Positions 6,528-13,937 of a stretch of 14,001 nt of DNA are shown piece after piece. A model generated the notes under the pieces. That model made no database searches, had not been told where the DNA came from, and saw only the letters and a list, made by a program, of their open reading frames with translations. The first letter of the stretch is position 1, and every line of letters begins with the position of its first letter. The translations under genes and the position numbers were made by a program. Origin of the DNA: Clostridia bacterium (GTDB lineage: Bacteria > Bacillota_A > Clostridia > Lachnospirales > Cellulosilyticaceae); the NCBI GenBank assembly GCA_029239935.1, contig JARBTY010000060.1, positions 1 through 14,001 on the forward strand. Direction: 5' to 3'.

Positions 6528-7415
6528 TTAAAGATTAATCATCATCTCATCTACGTAAACTGCTGTCCCTGATATTTCTACTTTTATTTCTGCTTCCTGC
6601 CTTTTGATATGGACATATACCGCTCCATTCCTGCCTATCTCTTGTCCTTGTTCTACAACTAATTCTAATTGAGATGCATCAGGTTTCATATAAATGGCGT
6701 AGTAGGCCCCCATAACACCAGATGCTGTTCCTGTCACCGCATCCTCAATGGTCCCCGAATAGGGAGAAGAAAAATGTCTAGCATGCATATGCTTACTAGC
6801 ATCGATGGTTTCCAAACAAAAAGGATGAATTGAGGCACGGGGCATCTGTGTTAATGCTTCAGGAAATCTTTGATTCTTAGGTTTCATAGCCGCAAATGTC
6901 TCTAGCTTTGTTACAGGTACAAGCAGCGTCCACGCACCAGTACTTCCATACACAATAGGCAAAGCAGGATGGATATCTGCTGCATCTATTTCTAATACCT
7001 CTGCAAGCATTTCTTTGGAACCTTTATACATTTCAAATTGAGGAGCTGCCTGTGTCATTCTAATTCTGATTTCCCCTCCTTCGTCAAAGACTTGAATAGG
7101 CAAAACTCCTGCTTTGGTCTCAATCGTTAGAAAACCTGTATCTTGAAGAAGCCCTTTTGTTTTGAGGGCATAGAGAGTCGCTATCGTTCCATGACCACAC
7201 AAATTTATTTCATGTCCCGGTGTAAAATACCTCATACCTAAATCAGCTTTTTGAGACTTAACTATAAATACTGTTTCATTAAATCCAACCTTATAGGCAA
7301 TCGCCTGCATTTCGGCATCTGTTAAATACGCATTATCTATAACAATACCTGCTGGATTTCCTTGACCTTTTTTAGATGTAAAAGCATCATAATGATATAC
7401 TGTTATCTGTTTCAT
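6528..7415 (-). CDS. PhzF family isomerase/epimerase-like protein
   Basis: A 295-residue protein of the PhzF family, which shares the diaminopimelate epimerase fold. It begins with the usual VYHYDAFTSKKGQGNPAGIV; the GFNETVFI segment carries the glutamate that acts as the general acid/base in PhzF. MRYFTPGHEINLCGHGTIAT and DAVTGTASGVMGAYY are the two glycine-rich conserved segments of the fold's halves. Length fits the family (about 260-300). The ATG at 7415 with GGAGGAG 8 bases upstream is preferred to the longer frame to 7436. No phenazine genes are nearby, so a phenazine role is unlikely. Most bacterial homologues (YddE-like) have no known substrate. It has its own promoter (7512-7541). 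Confidence 0.9.
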   Translation of the reverse strand: MKQITVYHYDAFTSKKGQGNPAGIVIDNAYLTDAEMQAIAYKVGFNETVFIVKSQKADLGMRYFTPGHEINLCGHGTIATLYALKTKGLLQDTGFLTIETKAGVLPIQVFDEGGEIRIRMTQAAPQFEMYKGSKEMLAEVLEIDAADIHPALPIVYGSTGAWTLLVPVTKLETFAAMKPKNQRFPEALTQMPRASIHPFCLETIDASKHMHARHFSSPYSGTIEDAVTGTASGVMGAYYAIYMKPDASQLELVVEQGQEIGRNGAVYVHIKRQEAEIKVEISGTAVYVDEMMINL

Positions 7416-7511
7416 CCCCTTAACTCCTCCGTTCAATGATGATTCTCCCTTTGAAACTTTGTTTTATAGTTGTTATATTTTTAATAAGTTGTGATACGAA
7501 TTAATATTTCT

Positions 7512-7541
7512 AGCATATCCTTTTGTGCGACACTGTGTCAA
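7512..7541 (-). promoter_or_regulatory. Promoter of the phzF-like gene with overlapping palindrome
   Basis: On the minus strand consensus TTGACA (7536-7541), an 18-bp spacer and TATGCT (7512-7517). The perfect palindrome GACAC-T-GTGTC (7529-7539) overlaps the -35, a position suited to a repressor. The leader to the ATG at 7415 would be about 90 bases. Confidence 0.6.
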
Positions 7542-7568
7542 TATATTCTTATATGCTTTAAAAATTCA

Positions 7569-7603
7569 AGTGACTTGTTTTTTAAAAGTCACTATGATAG
7601 AAT
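7569..7603 (+). promoter_or_regulatory. Promoter/operator of the ccdA-thioredoxin and hxlR unit
   Basis: TTGTTT (7575-7580), a 17-bp spacer and TAGAAT (7598-7603) make a good promoter. The perfect inverted repeat AGTGACTT-N9-AAGTCACT (7569-7576 with 7586-7593) covers the -35 and spacer. A repressor bound there would block RNA polymerase; the downstream HxlR protein is the natural candidate. Confidence 0.65.
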
Positions 7604-7633
7604 TTAGGAAAATATGTCAAAGGAGTTGACGCT

Positions 7634-8959
7634 ATGTTTGAAAATATTGCCTTATCTCAAAATATCAGCTTTATAATTGTTTTTGTCGAAGGACTTTTGT
7701 CTTTTTTTTCTCCCTGTGTGATTCCACTTATTCCAGTTTATTTCAGTTACTTATCAGGTAATGTATCTCAAGTGAATGCAAATGGTCTTATGGTTTATAA
7801 TAGAAAAAAACTTTTTTTTCATACTATTTGTTTTGTATTAGGTATTTCCTTCGCATTTTTTATCCTTGGCATGTCTTTTACAGCCCTAGGGAGTTTTTTT
7901 CAAAGTCATAGGCTCTTATTTACCCGCATCGGTGGTATTGTCATTGTCTTTTTAGGGCTTTTCCAAATAGGGTTCTTAAATTTTCACTTTCTTCAACATG
8001 AAAGAAAGTTTCACCTTAGCTTGGGCACAAAAAAAATAAATCCCCTATTGGCATTTATTATGGGCTTTACATTTAGTTTTGCATGGACTCCTTGTGTAGG
8101 TCCTGCACTTTCTTCTGTACTGATTATGGCTTCAAGTTCAAAAAGTGCTCTTTCGGGCAATTTACTTGTCCTTATTTATGCCATAGGATTTATTATCCCT
8201 TTTCTGCTCCTTGGCTTATTTACAACGCAAGCCCTCAACTTTTTAAAGCATAAAAGAAATTTTATGAAGTACACTGTAAAAATAGGCGGTGGACTACTTA
8301 TCCTGATAGGTATTATGACTTTTACCGGATGGATGAATAGTCTTTCGAGTTATCTCAACACTTATACTTCTTCTTATTCTAAAAACGATGAAAAAGCCCT
8401 AGCTGCTCAGACTGCTGAAAAAGCAAATGAACCTTCACCGCCTGTTGTGACTCCTGATTCCGCTGACAATGTCACTGAAGAAGCGGCAAGCCAAACCTCA
8501 GATTTAATGCCAGCCATTGACTTTACCCTAACTGACCAATATGGCAATAAGCATACCCTTTCTGACTATAAAGGCAAAGTGGTCTTTTTGAACTTCTGGG
8601 CCACTTGGTGTCCACCTTGCAGAGAAGAAATGCCCCATATCGAGGAGCTTTACAATACCTTTGGACAAAATAATAATGAGGTTATTTTCTTAGGTGTGGC
8701 AAATCCAAAAACGGATGCTTACCCTCACAATCAAGATGTTGAAAAAGATGAGGTAACTACCTTTCTTCAGGACAACGGCTATACTTTTCCAACGGTTTTC
8801 GATGAGACAGGCGAATTTTTCAACCAGTATGCTATTTCTGCATTTCCCACCACCTTCATGATTACTAAAGAAGGGAATATCTATGGATATGTTCCAGGTA
8901 TGCTGACAAAAGATATGATGCAAAATATTATTGAACAAACCTTAAATCCTGTGGACTAA
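7634..8959 (+). CDS. CcdA-like membrane protein fused to a TlpA/ResA-type thioredoxin
   Basis: A 441-residue fusion that can carry electrons from cytoplasmic thioredoxin to an extracytoplasmic thioredoxin in one chain. The CcdA/DsbD-like membrane domain (about 1-235) has six or so helices and the two conserved cysteine sites, FFSPCVIPLIP (C28) and WTPCVGPAL (C154). A low-complexity linker rich in A, E, S, P and T follows (about 245-290). The C-terminal domain (about 291-441) is a TlpA/ResA-like thioredoxin with FWATWCPPCREEMP (C326, C329) and the cis-proline loop AFPTTF (P405). AAAGGAG lies 8 bases before the ATG at 7634. All four redox cysteines are present, so it should be active. Targets could be cytochrome c, methionine sulfoxide or other exported thiol proteins; none is encoded next to it. 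It is followed 51 bases later by hxlR. Confidence 0.93.
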   Translation: MFENIALSQNISFIIVFVEGLLSFFSPCVIPLIPVYFSYLSGNVSQVNANGLMVYNRKKLFFHTICFVLGISFAFFILGMSFTALGSFFQSHRLLFTRIGGIVIVFLGLFQIGFLNFHFLQHERKFHLSLGTKKINPLLAFIMGFTFSFAWTPCVGPALSSVLIMASSSKSALSGNLLVLIYAIGFIIPFLLLGLFTTQALNFLKHKRNFMKYTVKIGGGLLILIGIMTFTGWMNSLSSYLNTYTSSYSKNDEKALAAQTAEKANEPSPPVVTPDSADNVTEEAASQTSDLMPAIDFTLTDQYGNKHTLSDYKGKVVFLNFWATWCPPCREEMPHIEELYNTFGQNNNEVIFLGVANPKTDAYPHNQDVEKDEVTTFLQDNGYTFPTVFDETGEFFNQYAISAFPTTFMITKEGNIYGYVPGMLTKDMMQNIIEQTLNPVD

Positions 8960-9010
8960 TTTGTCACATTTTAGAGCACACCTTCTATTTAACTTCAAAG
9001 GAGTATCATT

Positions 9011-9448
9011 ATGAAAAATCATTATCAGCTACCCTGTAATATTGCGCAGACTTTAAATATCCTCGGTGACAAATGGACACTGCTGATCTTACGTCAAATC
9101 ATGTCCGGTCATGCAACCTATAAAGAAATACAAGAACACCTCGAAGGCATTCCCAGCAACTTGCTTGCCAGCCGTTTAAAAACCTTGGAACAAGATGCCC
9201 TTATCCTCTGTAAACTCTATCAGCACCACCCTCCCCGTTATCACTATATGCTTACAGAAAGCGGCAGGGATTTAGGCGATGTGTTTAACAGTCTCATTCT
9301 TTGGGGCCAAAAACACCTCAAAGAATGTCCGAGAGAACTGATCCATACCCCTTGTGAACATCCCGTTGAACTTCAGTATTATTGTCCCCACTGTAATACG
9401 GTGGTTAATAAAGCAGAAATTACATCCAATGCCCCTGCTCAATCTTGA
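9011..9448 (+). CDS. HxlR family transcriptional regulator
   Basis: A 145-residue winged helix regulator of the HxlR family. The core (about 8-102) has the family pattern PCNIAQTLNILGDKWTLLIL, with a cysteine near the N-terminus (C9) where redox-sensing relatives such as YodB and HypR carry theirs, then GIPSNLLASRLKTLEQ and RYHYMLTESGRDL. The C-terminal tail is longer than usual and has C106, C115, H117, C125 and C128 (PCEHP and YYCPHCN), a pattern that could bind zinc or act as a thiol sensor. AAAGGAG lies 7-8 bases before the ATG. It probably shares a transcript with the ccdA-thioredoxin fusion and may control that promoter. Its 3' end overlaps the convergent methyltransferase gene by 29 bases. 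Confidence 0.9.
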   Translation: MKNHYQLPCNIAQTLNILGDKWTLLILRQIMSGHATYKEIQEHLEGIPSNLLASRLKTLEQDALILCKLYQHHPPRYHYMLTESGRDLGDVFNSLILWGQKHLKECPRELIHTPCEHPVELQYYCPHCNTVVNKAEITSNAPAQS

Positions 9449-9920
9449 GTAGGGCTTCTTTTTTATCAAGTCCCCCTGCATAACCTGTTAAGTTTTTTTT
9501 GGCACCTACTACTCGGTGGCATGGGATTAAAATTGAAATGGGATTGTGTCCAACAGCGCCTCCTACTGCCTGTGCAGACATGGTGGCTACTCCCTTTTGC
9601 TGAGCAACCTTTTTTGCAATCTCTCCATAAGTTGTCATTTGACCAAAAGGGATTTCTAAAAGCATGTCCCAAACAGCTCTTTGAAAAGGCGTCCCTTTAG
9701 GGCAAAGTTTTAACATGATTTTTTCATCTTTTCCTTCGAAGTAATCCGTCAGCCAAAGACGAAGTGCTTTAAAGACTTCGTGGTCACTATAATCCGTCCA
9801 CTGATCACTCTGAGATGGATAATATTTTTGCCCCTCAAACCACAGGCCTATAATAGCATCTTGTTCAGCTGCAGCAGTTATACTGCCCAATGGGGTGTCT
9901 ATCTGACATCTGTATATCAT
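9420..9920 (-). CDS. ogt: Methylated-DNA--protein-cysteine methyltransferase
   Basis: DNA repair protein of the Ogt/AGT family that removes alkyl groups from O6-alkylguanine by transfer to its own cysteine, which is consumed in the process. The active site LIPCHRVVGAKKNLTGYAGG is complete (C134 in PCHRVVG). GTPFQRAVWDMLLEIPFGQMTTYGEIA (77-102) is the typical start of the DNA-binding domain. The 166-residue length is standard. The ATG at 9920 is preferred: AGGAG is about 10 bases upstream of it but only one base from the ATG at 9929. It lies about 30 bases downstream of the NYN/LOTUS gene on the same strand, so the two are probably co-transcribed. It is a suicide enzyme by family knowledge; no Ada-type regulatory domain is fused. 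Confidence 0.95.
   Translation of the reverse strand: MIYRCQIDTPLGSITAAAEQDAIIGLWFEGQKYYPSQSDQWTDYSDHEVFKALRLWLTDYFEGKDEKIMLKLCPKGTPFQRAVWDMLLEIPFGQMTTYGEIAKKVAQQKGVATMSAQAVGGAVGHNPISILIPCHRVVGAKKNLTGYAGGLDKKEALLKIEQGHWM
9431..9464 (+). terminator. Rho-independent terminator of hxlR
   Basis: GCCC-C-TGCTCAA (9431-9442) pairs with TTGAGTAGGGC (9445-9455), with one bulge and a 2-base gap, followed by TTCTTTTTT (9456-9464). It starts inside the hxlR coding end and lies wholly within the 3' end of the opposite ogt gene. Confidence 0.8.
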
Positions 9921-9950
9921 TACTATCATTCTCCTTTTCAGATGAGTTAC

Positions 9951-10934
9951 CTATATAAAATTTTGCAGCACTACATTTTTAATACAACCATTTCTTCCGC
10001 TGCTTTTGATGACAAGCCCATCGATATCATTGATAAACTTGGAGAACTTAGCGTATCCATAATTTTTTATATTAAACTCTGGATAGGTGTTAATCATCCA
10101 TTGATTAAGCTGTCCCAGATTCATCTCTGGATCGCCATTTCCCTTCACAAACTCAAAAGTTGCCTTTTTTATCATAGCTATACTGATATTATTATCCTTT
10201 AAGTGAACAAATACAGCGCTTCTATTTTTATGAAGTACCAGACATTCAAAACTTGTTAAGAATTTTGACAATTTTGTATACCCATAATTTCGGACATCAA
10301 AATCGGGATATCTTTTGAGAATGCGGTTTCCCAGTTCTCCAATGCTGATGCCTTTATCTTCATCCCCATTTTCATTAATAATATTAATCATTGCTTTTTC
10401 AATGGTTTCAATATCTGTCATATTTTTTGCTTCTTTAGCTTTTTGCTCCACCCTATGTTTTCTTTCTGCCGTATCATTTTCTGCTGACTGTTCTTCATCT
10501 TCAGTTAAAATATCAAGGTATTTAAAAATGTTACAAGCTACACTAAAGGGTCTAGGGGTTTTGATTTCACCCATTCCTATGACCATCATCCCTGATTCTC
10601 TCAGACGAATCACAAGTTTTGTAAAGTCACTGTCGCTGGAGACGATACAAAAACCTTCTACATTTAAAGAATATAAAATGTCCATTGCATCAATAATCAT
10701 TGCGGAGTCCGTTGCATTCTTCCCAAACGTATAACTATACTGCTGAATAGGCGTAATGGAGTTTTCAAGCAACACATCTTTCCAACCCGCCAATGCAGTA
10801 TTCGTCCAATCTCCATAGATTCTTTTATAAGTCACAATACCATAATTTGAAATCTCATCCAAAATATACTTAATGTATTTAGAAGATACATTGTCTGCAT
10901 CAATTAACACGGCAAATCTTTTTTCTTCGGCCAT
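9951..10934 (-). CDS. NYN-domain nuclease-like protein with two LOTUS (OST-HTH) domains
   Basis: A 327-residue, probably cytoplasmic RNA-acting protein. Residues 5-142 are a NYN/LabA-like (PIN-fold) domain with the acidic residues expected for a metal-dependent ribonuclease: LIDADN (D12, D14), ATDSAMIIDAMD (D76, D82, D85) and SSDSDF (D101, D103). An acidic, charged linker (about 144-175) leads to two similar LOTUS/OST-HTH domains (about 176-246 and 251-325). They share the repeat YPDFDVRNYGYTKLSKFL versus YPEFNIKNYGYAKFSKFI. LOTUS domains bind RNA, including G-quadruplexes, in other systems. AGGAGG lies 9 bases before the ATG at 10934. It precedes ogt in an apparent two-gene operon. The architecture is known in bacteria and resembles eukaryotic MARF1-type proteins, but the RNA target is unknown. 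Confidence 0.9.
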   Translation of the reverse strand: MAEEKRFAVLIDADNVSSKYIKYILDEISNYGIVTYKRIYGDWTNTALAGWKDVLLENSITPIQQYSYTFGKNATDSAMIIDAMDILYSLNVEGFCIVSSDSDFTKLVIRLRESGMMVIGMGEIKTPRPFSVACNIFKYLDILTEDEEQSAENDTAERKHRVEQKAKEAKNMTDIETIEKAMINIINENGDEDKGISIGELGNRILKRYPDFDVRNYGYTKLSKFLTSFECLVLHKNRSAVFVHLKDNNISIAMIKKATFEFVKGNGDPEMNLGQLNQWMINTYPEFNIKNYGYAKFSKFINDIDGLVIKSSGRNGCIKNVVLQNFI

Positions 10935-10971
10935 TACTCATAACCTCCTATCTTTTCGTTTCTCTGTATCT

Positions 10972-11000
10972 ATTGTAACATAATTTCTATGCAATACCTA
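10972..11000 (-). promoter_or_regulatory. Possible extended -10 promoter of the NYN gene
   Basis: On the minus strand TGTTACAAT (10972-10980) is an extended -10; the matching -35 position reads TAGGTA (10995-11000), which is poor. The leader to the ATG at 10934 would be about 30 bases. Confidence 0.4.
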
Positions 11001-11034
11001 CGGCTATCCTTATTATTTTACTGTCCCTCACTCC

Positions 11035-11079
11035 AAAAAACAGACCTCAAGCAAGTCTTATTACTTGAGATCTGTTTTT
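11035..11079 (-). terminator. Terminator of the lar operon
   Basis: AAAAACAGA-C-CTCAAG (11036-11051) pairs with CTTGAG-A-TCTGTTTTT (11064-11079), 15 pairs with one mismatch and a 12-base loop. On the minus strand it ends in a T run. It lies just past the larB stop and might also act on the plus strand. Confidence 0.87.
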
Positions 11080-11084
11080 CATTT

Positions 11085-11831
11085 TTAAAGTTTATTAATA
11101 ATGGATGCATTGTAGGCGGCACCAAAGCCATTGTCTATATTGACAACACTTACACCGCTTGCACAGCTGTTAAGCATGGATAATAACGCAGAAAGCCCTC
11201 CAAAGTTTGCCCCATATCCAACACTTGTAGGAACAGCAATAACAGGTTTGTCCACAAGTCCTCCGATAACGCTTGCCAGCGCCCCTTCCATACCTGCAAT
11301 GACGATAACAACTTTTGCACCTCTGATAATATCTAGCCTAGAAAAAAGTCTATGGATACCTGCGACGCCCACATCTACTACCTTTTCAACCCTGTTTCCA
11401 AGAAGAGCTGCTGTTTCCGCTGCCTCTTCTACCACTGAAAGGTCTGATGTTCCTGCTGAAACAATAGCAATGTAGCTGTCTGTTAGATGTTCTTCCTTTT
11501 TTCTGATAGTAAGGGTTCTGCCAAGGGGATTATAGTTAACCTCTGGACATATTTCTTTTACTGCCAGGTACATTTCTTCATTAGCTCTAGTGCCCAATAT
11601 ATTATTGTTTTTTGTGAGCATAAATGCAACAATATTTTTGACCTGCTCAGTCGTTTTGCCTGCACAATAGATCACCTCTGGATATCCCACTCGTATTTCT
11701 CTATGGTTATCGATTTTAGCAAAGCCAAGATCCTTAAAGGGCAAATCTTCTAGGGCCTCCATGGCTTGATCTATATCTATTTCCTTGTTTTTTACAGCTT
11801 CAAGCAGTTTTTTGATATCTTTTTCATTCAT
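11085..11831 (-). CDS. larB: LarB, nickel-pincer cofactor biosynthesis carboxylase/hydrolase
   Basis: LarB (248 residues) carboxylates and hydrolyses nicotinic acid adenine dinucleotide to pyridinium-3,5-biscarboxylic acid mononucleotide, the first step of nickel-pincer nucleotide synthesis. The C-terminal half is PurE-like: [10 protein letters not shown] (124-133), [14 protein letters not shown] (179-192) and [20 protein letters not shown] (200-219). The LNSCASG cysteine (C223) matches the position of the cysteine that forms the pyridinyl intermediate in Lactiplantibacillus plantarum LarB (C221 there, family knowledge). The ATG at 11831 has AGGAG 7 bases upstream; the TTG at 11837 is too close to that site. 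It is last of three genes, 38 bases after larE, and is followed by a strong terminator. Confidence 0.95.
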   Translation of the reverse strand: MNEKDIKKLLEAVKNKEIDIDQAMEALEDLPFKDLGFAKIDNHREIRVGYPEVIYCAGKTTEQVKNIVAFMLTKNNNILGTRANEEMYLAVKEICPEVNYNPLGRTLTIRKKEEHLTDSYIAIVSAGTSDLSVVEEAAETAALLGNRVEKVVDVGVAGIHRLFSRLDIIRGAKVVIVIAGMEGALASVIGGLVDKPVIAVPTSVGYGANFGGLSALLSMLNSCASGVSVVNIDNGFGAAYNASIINKL

Positions 11832-11869
11832 GTGCAATCTCCTATTTTTATCTTTATCGCATTAACTCC

Positions 11870-12682
11870 CTATTTCTTTAAGATTGTCTCATTCATACTT
11901 CCCGTACGGTAACCTTTCATATCCAGAGATACATAGGTGAATCCAATCTCCTGAAAAGCACTGTATACTCTCTCCATCAAGTCCTGCTCAAAAAATTTGT
12001 GACGTTCCTTGGGATCTACTTCAATTCTCGCTAAATCTCCATGATGACGAACTCTTACCTGCCAAAAGCCTAAATCCAAGAGCAGCTGTTCTGCCCGATC
12101 TACCATTCCCAGTTTTTCTTTGGTAATATGATGACCATAAGGAAATCTTGAGGCCAAACAGGCAAAAGCTTGTTTATTCCATGTAGGCAGTGCCATTTCT
12201 TTTGACAGAACTCTAATATCCTCTTTTGTCATCCCTGCTGCCTTTAAGGGACTAACAACCTCCAGTTCTTTAACCGCTTGCATGCCTGGTCTGTAATCCC
12301 CCAAATCATCTATATTAGAACCGTCTGCTACATACTTGATGCCATTCTGCTTTGCAACCTCTTTGACTTTTTCAAAAAGTTCGTGTTTACAAAAATAACA
12401 CCGGTTAACAGGGTTTTCAGAAAACCCTTCTATTTCAAGTTCCTCTGAAATGATAACGATATGCCTAATTCCTAAGTCTTTAGCAAAACGCTCTGCTTCT
12501 TTATATTCTCTCTCTGGATAGGTAGACGACCGTGCTGTCACAGCAATAACCTTGTCACCCAGTACATCTGCTGCAACTTTCAAAAGAAAGGTACTGTCCA
12601 CTCCTCCTGAAAAAGAAACCGCAAGACTTCCCATCTTTTTAATATCTTCTTTTAATTGAATTAATTTTTCATAGCTCTCCAT
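11870..12682 (-). CDS. larE: LarE, ATP-dependent sulfur insertase for nickel-pincer cofactor
   Basis: LarE (270 residues) adenylates the carboxylates of the LarB product and replaces them with thiocarboxylates. The PP-loop FSGGVDST (24-31) is clear, followed by DGSNIDDLGDYRPGM (120-134). Three cysteines are in key places: C95 and C98 in NRCYFCKHELF and C175 in QAFACLASRFPYG. In L. plantarum LarE the single cysteine C176 is the sacrificed sulfur donor. Homologues with three cysteines carry a [4Fe-4S] cluster that can deliver sulfur repeatedly; this protein fits that second class. The start is chosen at ATG 12682, with GGAAGG 8 bases upstream. The GTG at 12691 overlaps the larC stop but has no spacing to that site. 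Translational coupling with larC is likely. Confidence 0.95.
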   Translation of the reverse strand: MESYEKLIQLKEDIKKMGSLAVSFSGGVDSTFLLKVAADVLGDKVIAVTARSSTYPEREYKEAERFAKDLGIRHIVIISEELEIEGFSENPVNRCYFCKHELFEKVKEVAKQNGIKYVADGSNIDDLGDYRPGMQAVKELEVVSPLKAAGMTKEDIRVLSKEMALPTWNKQAFACLASRFPYGHHITKEKLGMVDRAEQLLLDLGFWQVRVRHHGDLARIEVDPKERHKFFEQDLMERVYSAFQEIGFTYVSLDMKGYRTGSMNETILKK

Positions 12683-12687
12683 GTGAT

Positions 12688-13893
12688 TCACCTTCCTAAT
12701 TCTTTGTCCACTTCACTGTAAACTTTTGCAATAGGTATATTGTTTTCTATGGCAATTCTTTTACAGTCTTCATACTCTGCTTTGTATTTGATAAGCTCTC
12801 CTCCATAATAAGCATTTTTGACATGGATATCACCGTATTTTGTTTTAACTGTCAAAAATTCTCTGTGAAGCATGGTTTTTTCGACCTTAAATTTCCGAAT
12901 ACCGATAGAGGTTGTAGCCTTAAAAATCACATCTAATATATTCTTTTCCTTGTCCTTATCTATTAATATACTAAGTTTTATAGCAGGTCTTCCTTTTTTC
13001 ATGATGATAGGCGTTTTAAATACATCTAATGCCCCTGCTTCAAAAAGCTGTTCCTCCACATAGCTGTACAGTTCGGGATTCATATCATCAATATTGGTTT
13101 CAAGTATAAACTGTTCTTCCACTTTTTCAGCATTTTCTATTGTTCCTAAATACACTCTTAAAACGTTAGGAATCTCTAACTCCCTATGTCCCAAACCATA
13201 ACCAACCTTTTCTGTTGTAAAAGCTGTCTGGTCTGTAAACAGCTCTACATTTGCAGCTAAAATCGCCGCCCCTGTAGGCGTTGTCGTCTCAAAGGACACA
13301 ATGCCGGACTTAACAGGTACCCCTTTTAAAATCTCAACTGTAGCTGGCGCTGGAACAGGGATTATACCATGGGCACATTTTACAAATCCACCTCCCAGCT
13401 GAACGGAGGAAGCCATGATTTTATCCACCTTCAAATAGTCGAGGGCAATGGCCGCTCCTACCATGTCTACAATAGAGTCTATCGCCCCTACCTCATGGAA
13501 ATGCACTTCATCAATAGATTTCCCGTGAACCTTTGCTTCTGCTTCTGCTATTTTCATAAACATAGCTAAACTTGATTTTTTTACGGCATCGGATAGACTG
13601 CTGCTATTGATAATCTGTGCAATCTCTTTGAACGTTCTATGAGGGGCATGTCCTTGGTGGCCATGGGTATGTTCATGGTAATCCGTATGTTTATGCGTTA
13701 AGATCACATCCACTTTTGTTCCGCTGATCCCATTTTTCATCCCTTTTTCAATACGTATTTGATACTCACCCTCCAACTGAAGTTTTGACAGTTCATCAAC
13801 CAAATAGTCCTTGTCCACACCTACATCTATCAGGGCCCCTAAATGCATATCCCCGCTGATTCCACTGAAACAGTCATAATATAAAATTTTCAT
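12688..13893 (-). CDS. larC: LarC, nickel insertase for nickel-pincer cofactor
   Basis: LarC (401 residues) inserts nickel into the LarE product, using CTP, to give the nickel-pincer nucleotide. The N-terminus YYDCFSGISGDMHLGAL is diagnostic. A histidine-rich stretch (67-85, HKHTDYHEHTHGHQGHAPH) probably binds or delivers nickel. HFHEVGAIDSIVD, VPVPAPATVEIL and TTPTGAAIL follow, then the C-terminal part with ETNIDDMNPELYSYV (265-279) and IIMKKGRPAIKLSIL. In L. plantarum larC is split into larC1/larC2 joined by programmed frameshifting; here it is one uninterrupted frame. GGAGAGG lies 4 bases before the ATG. It is first in the larC-larE-larB operon and has a MerR-type promoter (13938-13968). 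No larA or nickel transporter is visible. Confidence 0.95.
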   Translation of the reverse strand: MKILYYDCFSGISGDMHLGALIDVGVDKDYLVDELSKLQLEGEYQIRIEKGMKNGISGTKVDVILTHKHTDYHEHTHGHQGHAPHRTFKEIAQIINSSSLSDAVKKSSLAMFMKIAEAEAKVHGKSIDEVHFHEVGAIDSIVDMVGAAIALDYLKVDKIMASSVQLGGGFVKCAHGIIPVPAPATVEILKGVPVKSGIVSFETTTPTGAAILAANVELFTDQTAFTTEKVGYGLGHRELEIPNVLRVYLGTIENAEKVEEQFILETNIDDMNPELYSYVEEQLFEAGALDVFKTPIIMKKGRPAIKLSILIDKDKEKNILDVIFKATTSIGIRKFKVEKTMLHREFLTVKTKYGDIHVKNAYYGGELIKYKAEYEDCKRIAIENNIPIAKVYSEVDKELGR

Positions 13894-13937
13894 TTTACCT
13901 CTCCAAACCTTCGTATTTAATGTTTGATACTCTATTG

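Noticed and set aside
6528..7415. Phenazine biosynthesis assignment for the phzF-like gene
   Set aside because: No other phenazine genes nearby; the family is broad and mostly of unknown substrate.
9780..10202. A 140-codon open frame on the plus strand across the ogt/NYN junction
   Set aside because: It lies antisense to two genes with clear conserved motifs, has no ribosome binding site and its translation shows no recognisable domain.
10315..10734. A 139-codon plus-strand frame inside the NYN gene
   Set aside because: Complement of a well-supported coding region; the hydrophobic, serine-rich translation is typical of a shadow frame.
12688..13893. Programmed frameshift in larC as in L. plantarum
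   Set aside because: The frame is continuous from the N-terminal signature through the C-terminal domain, with no internal stop.
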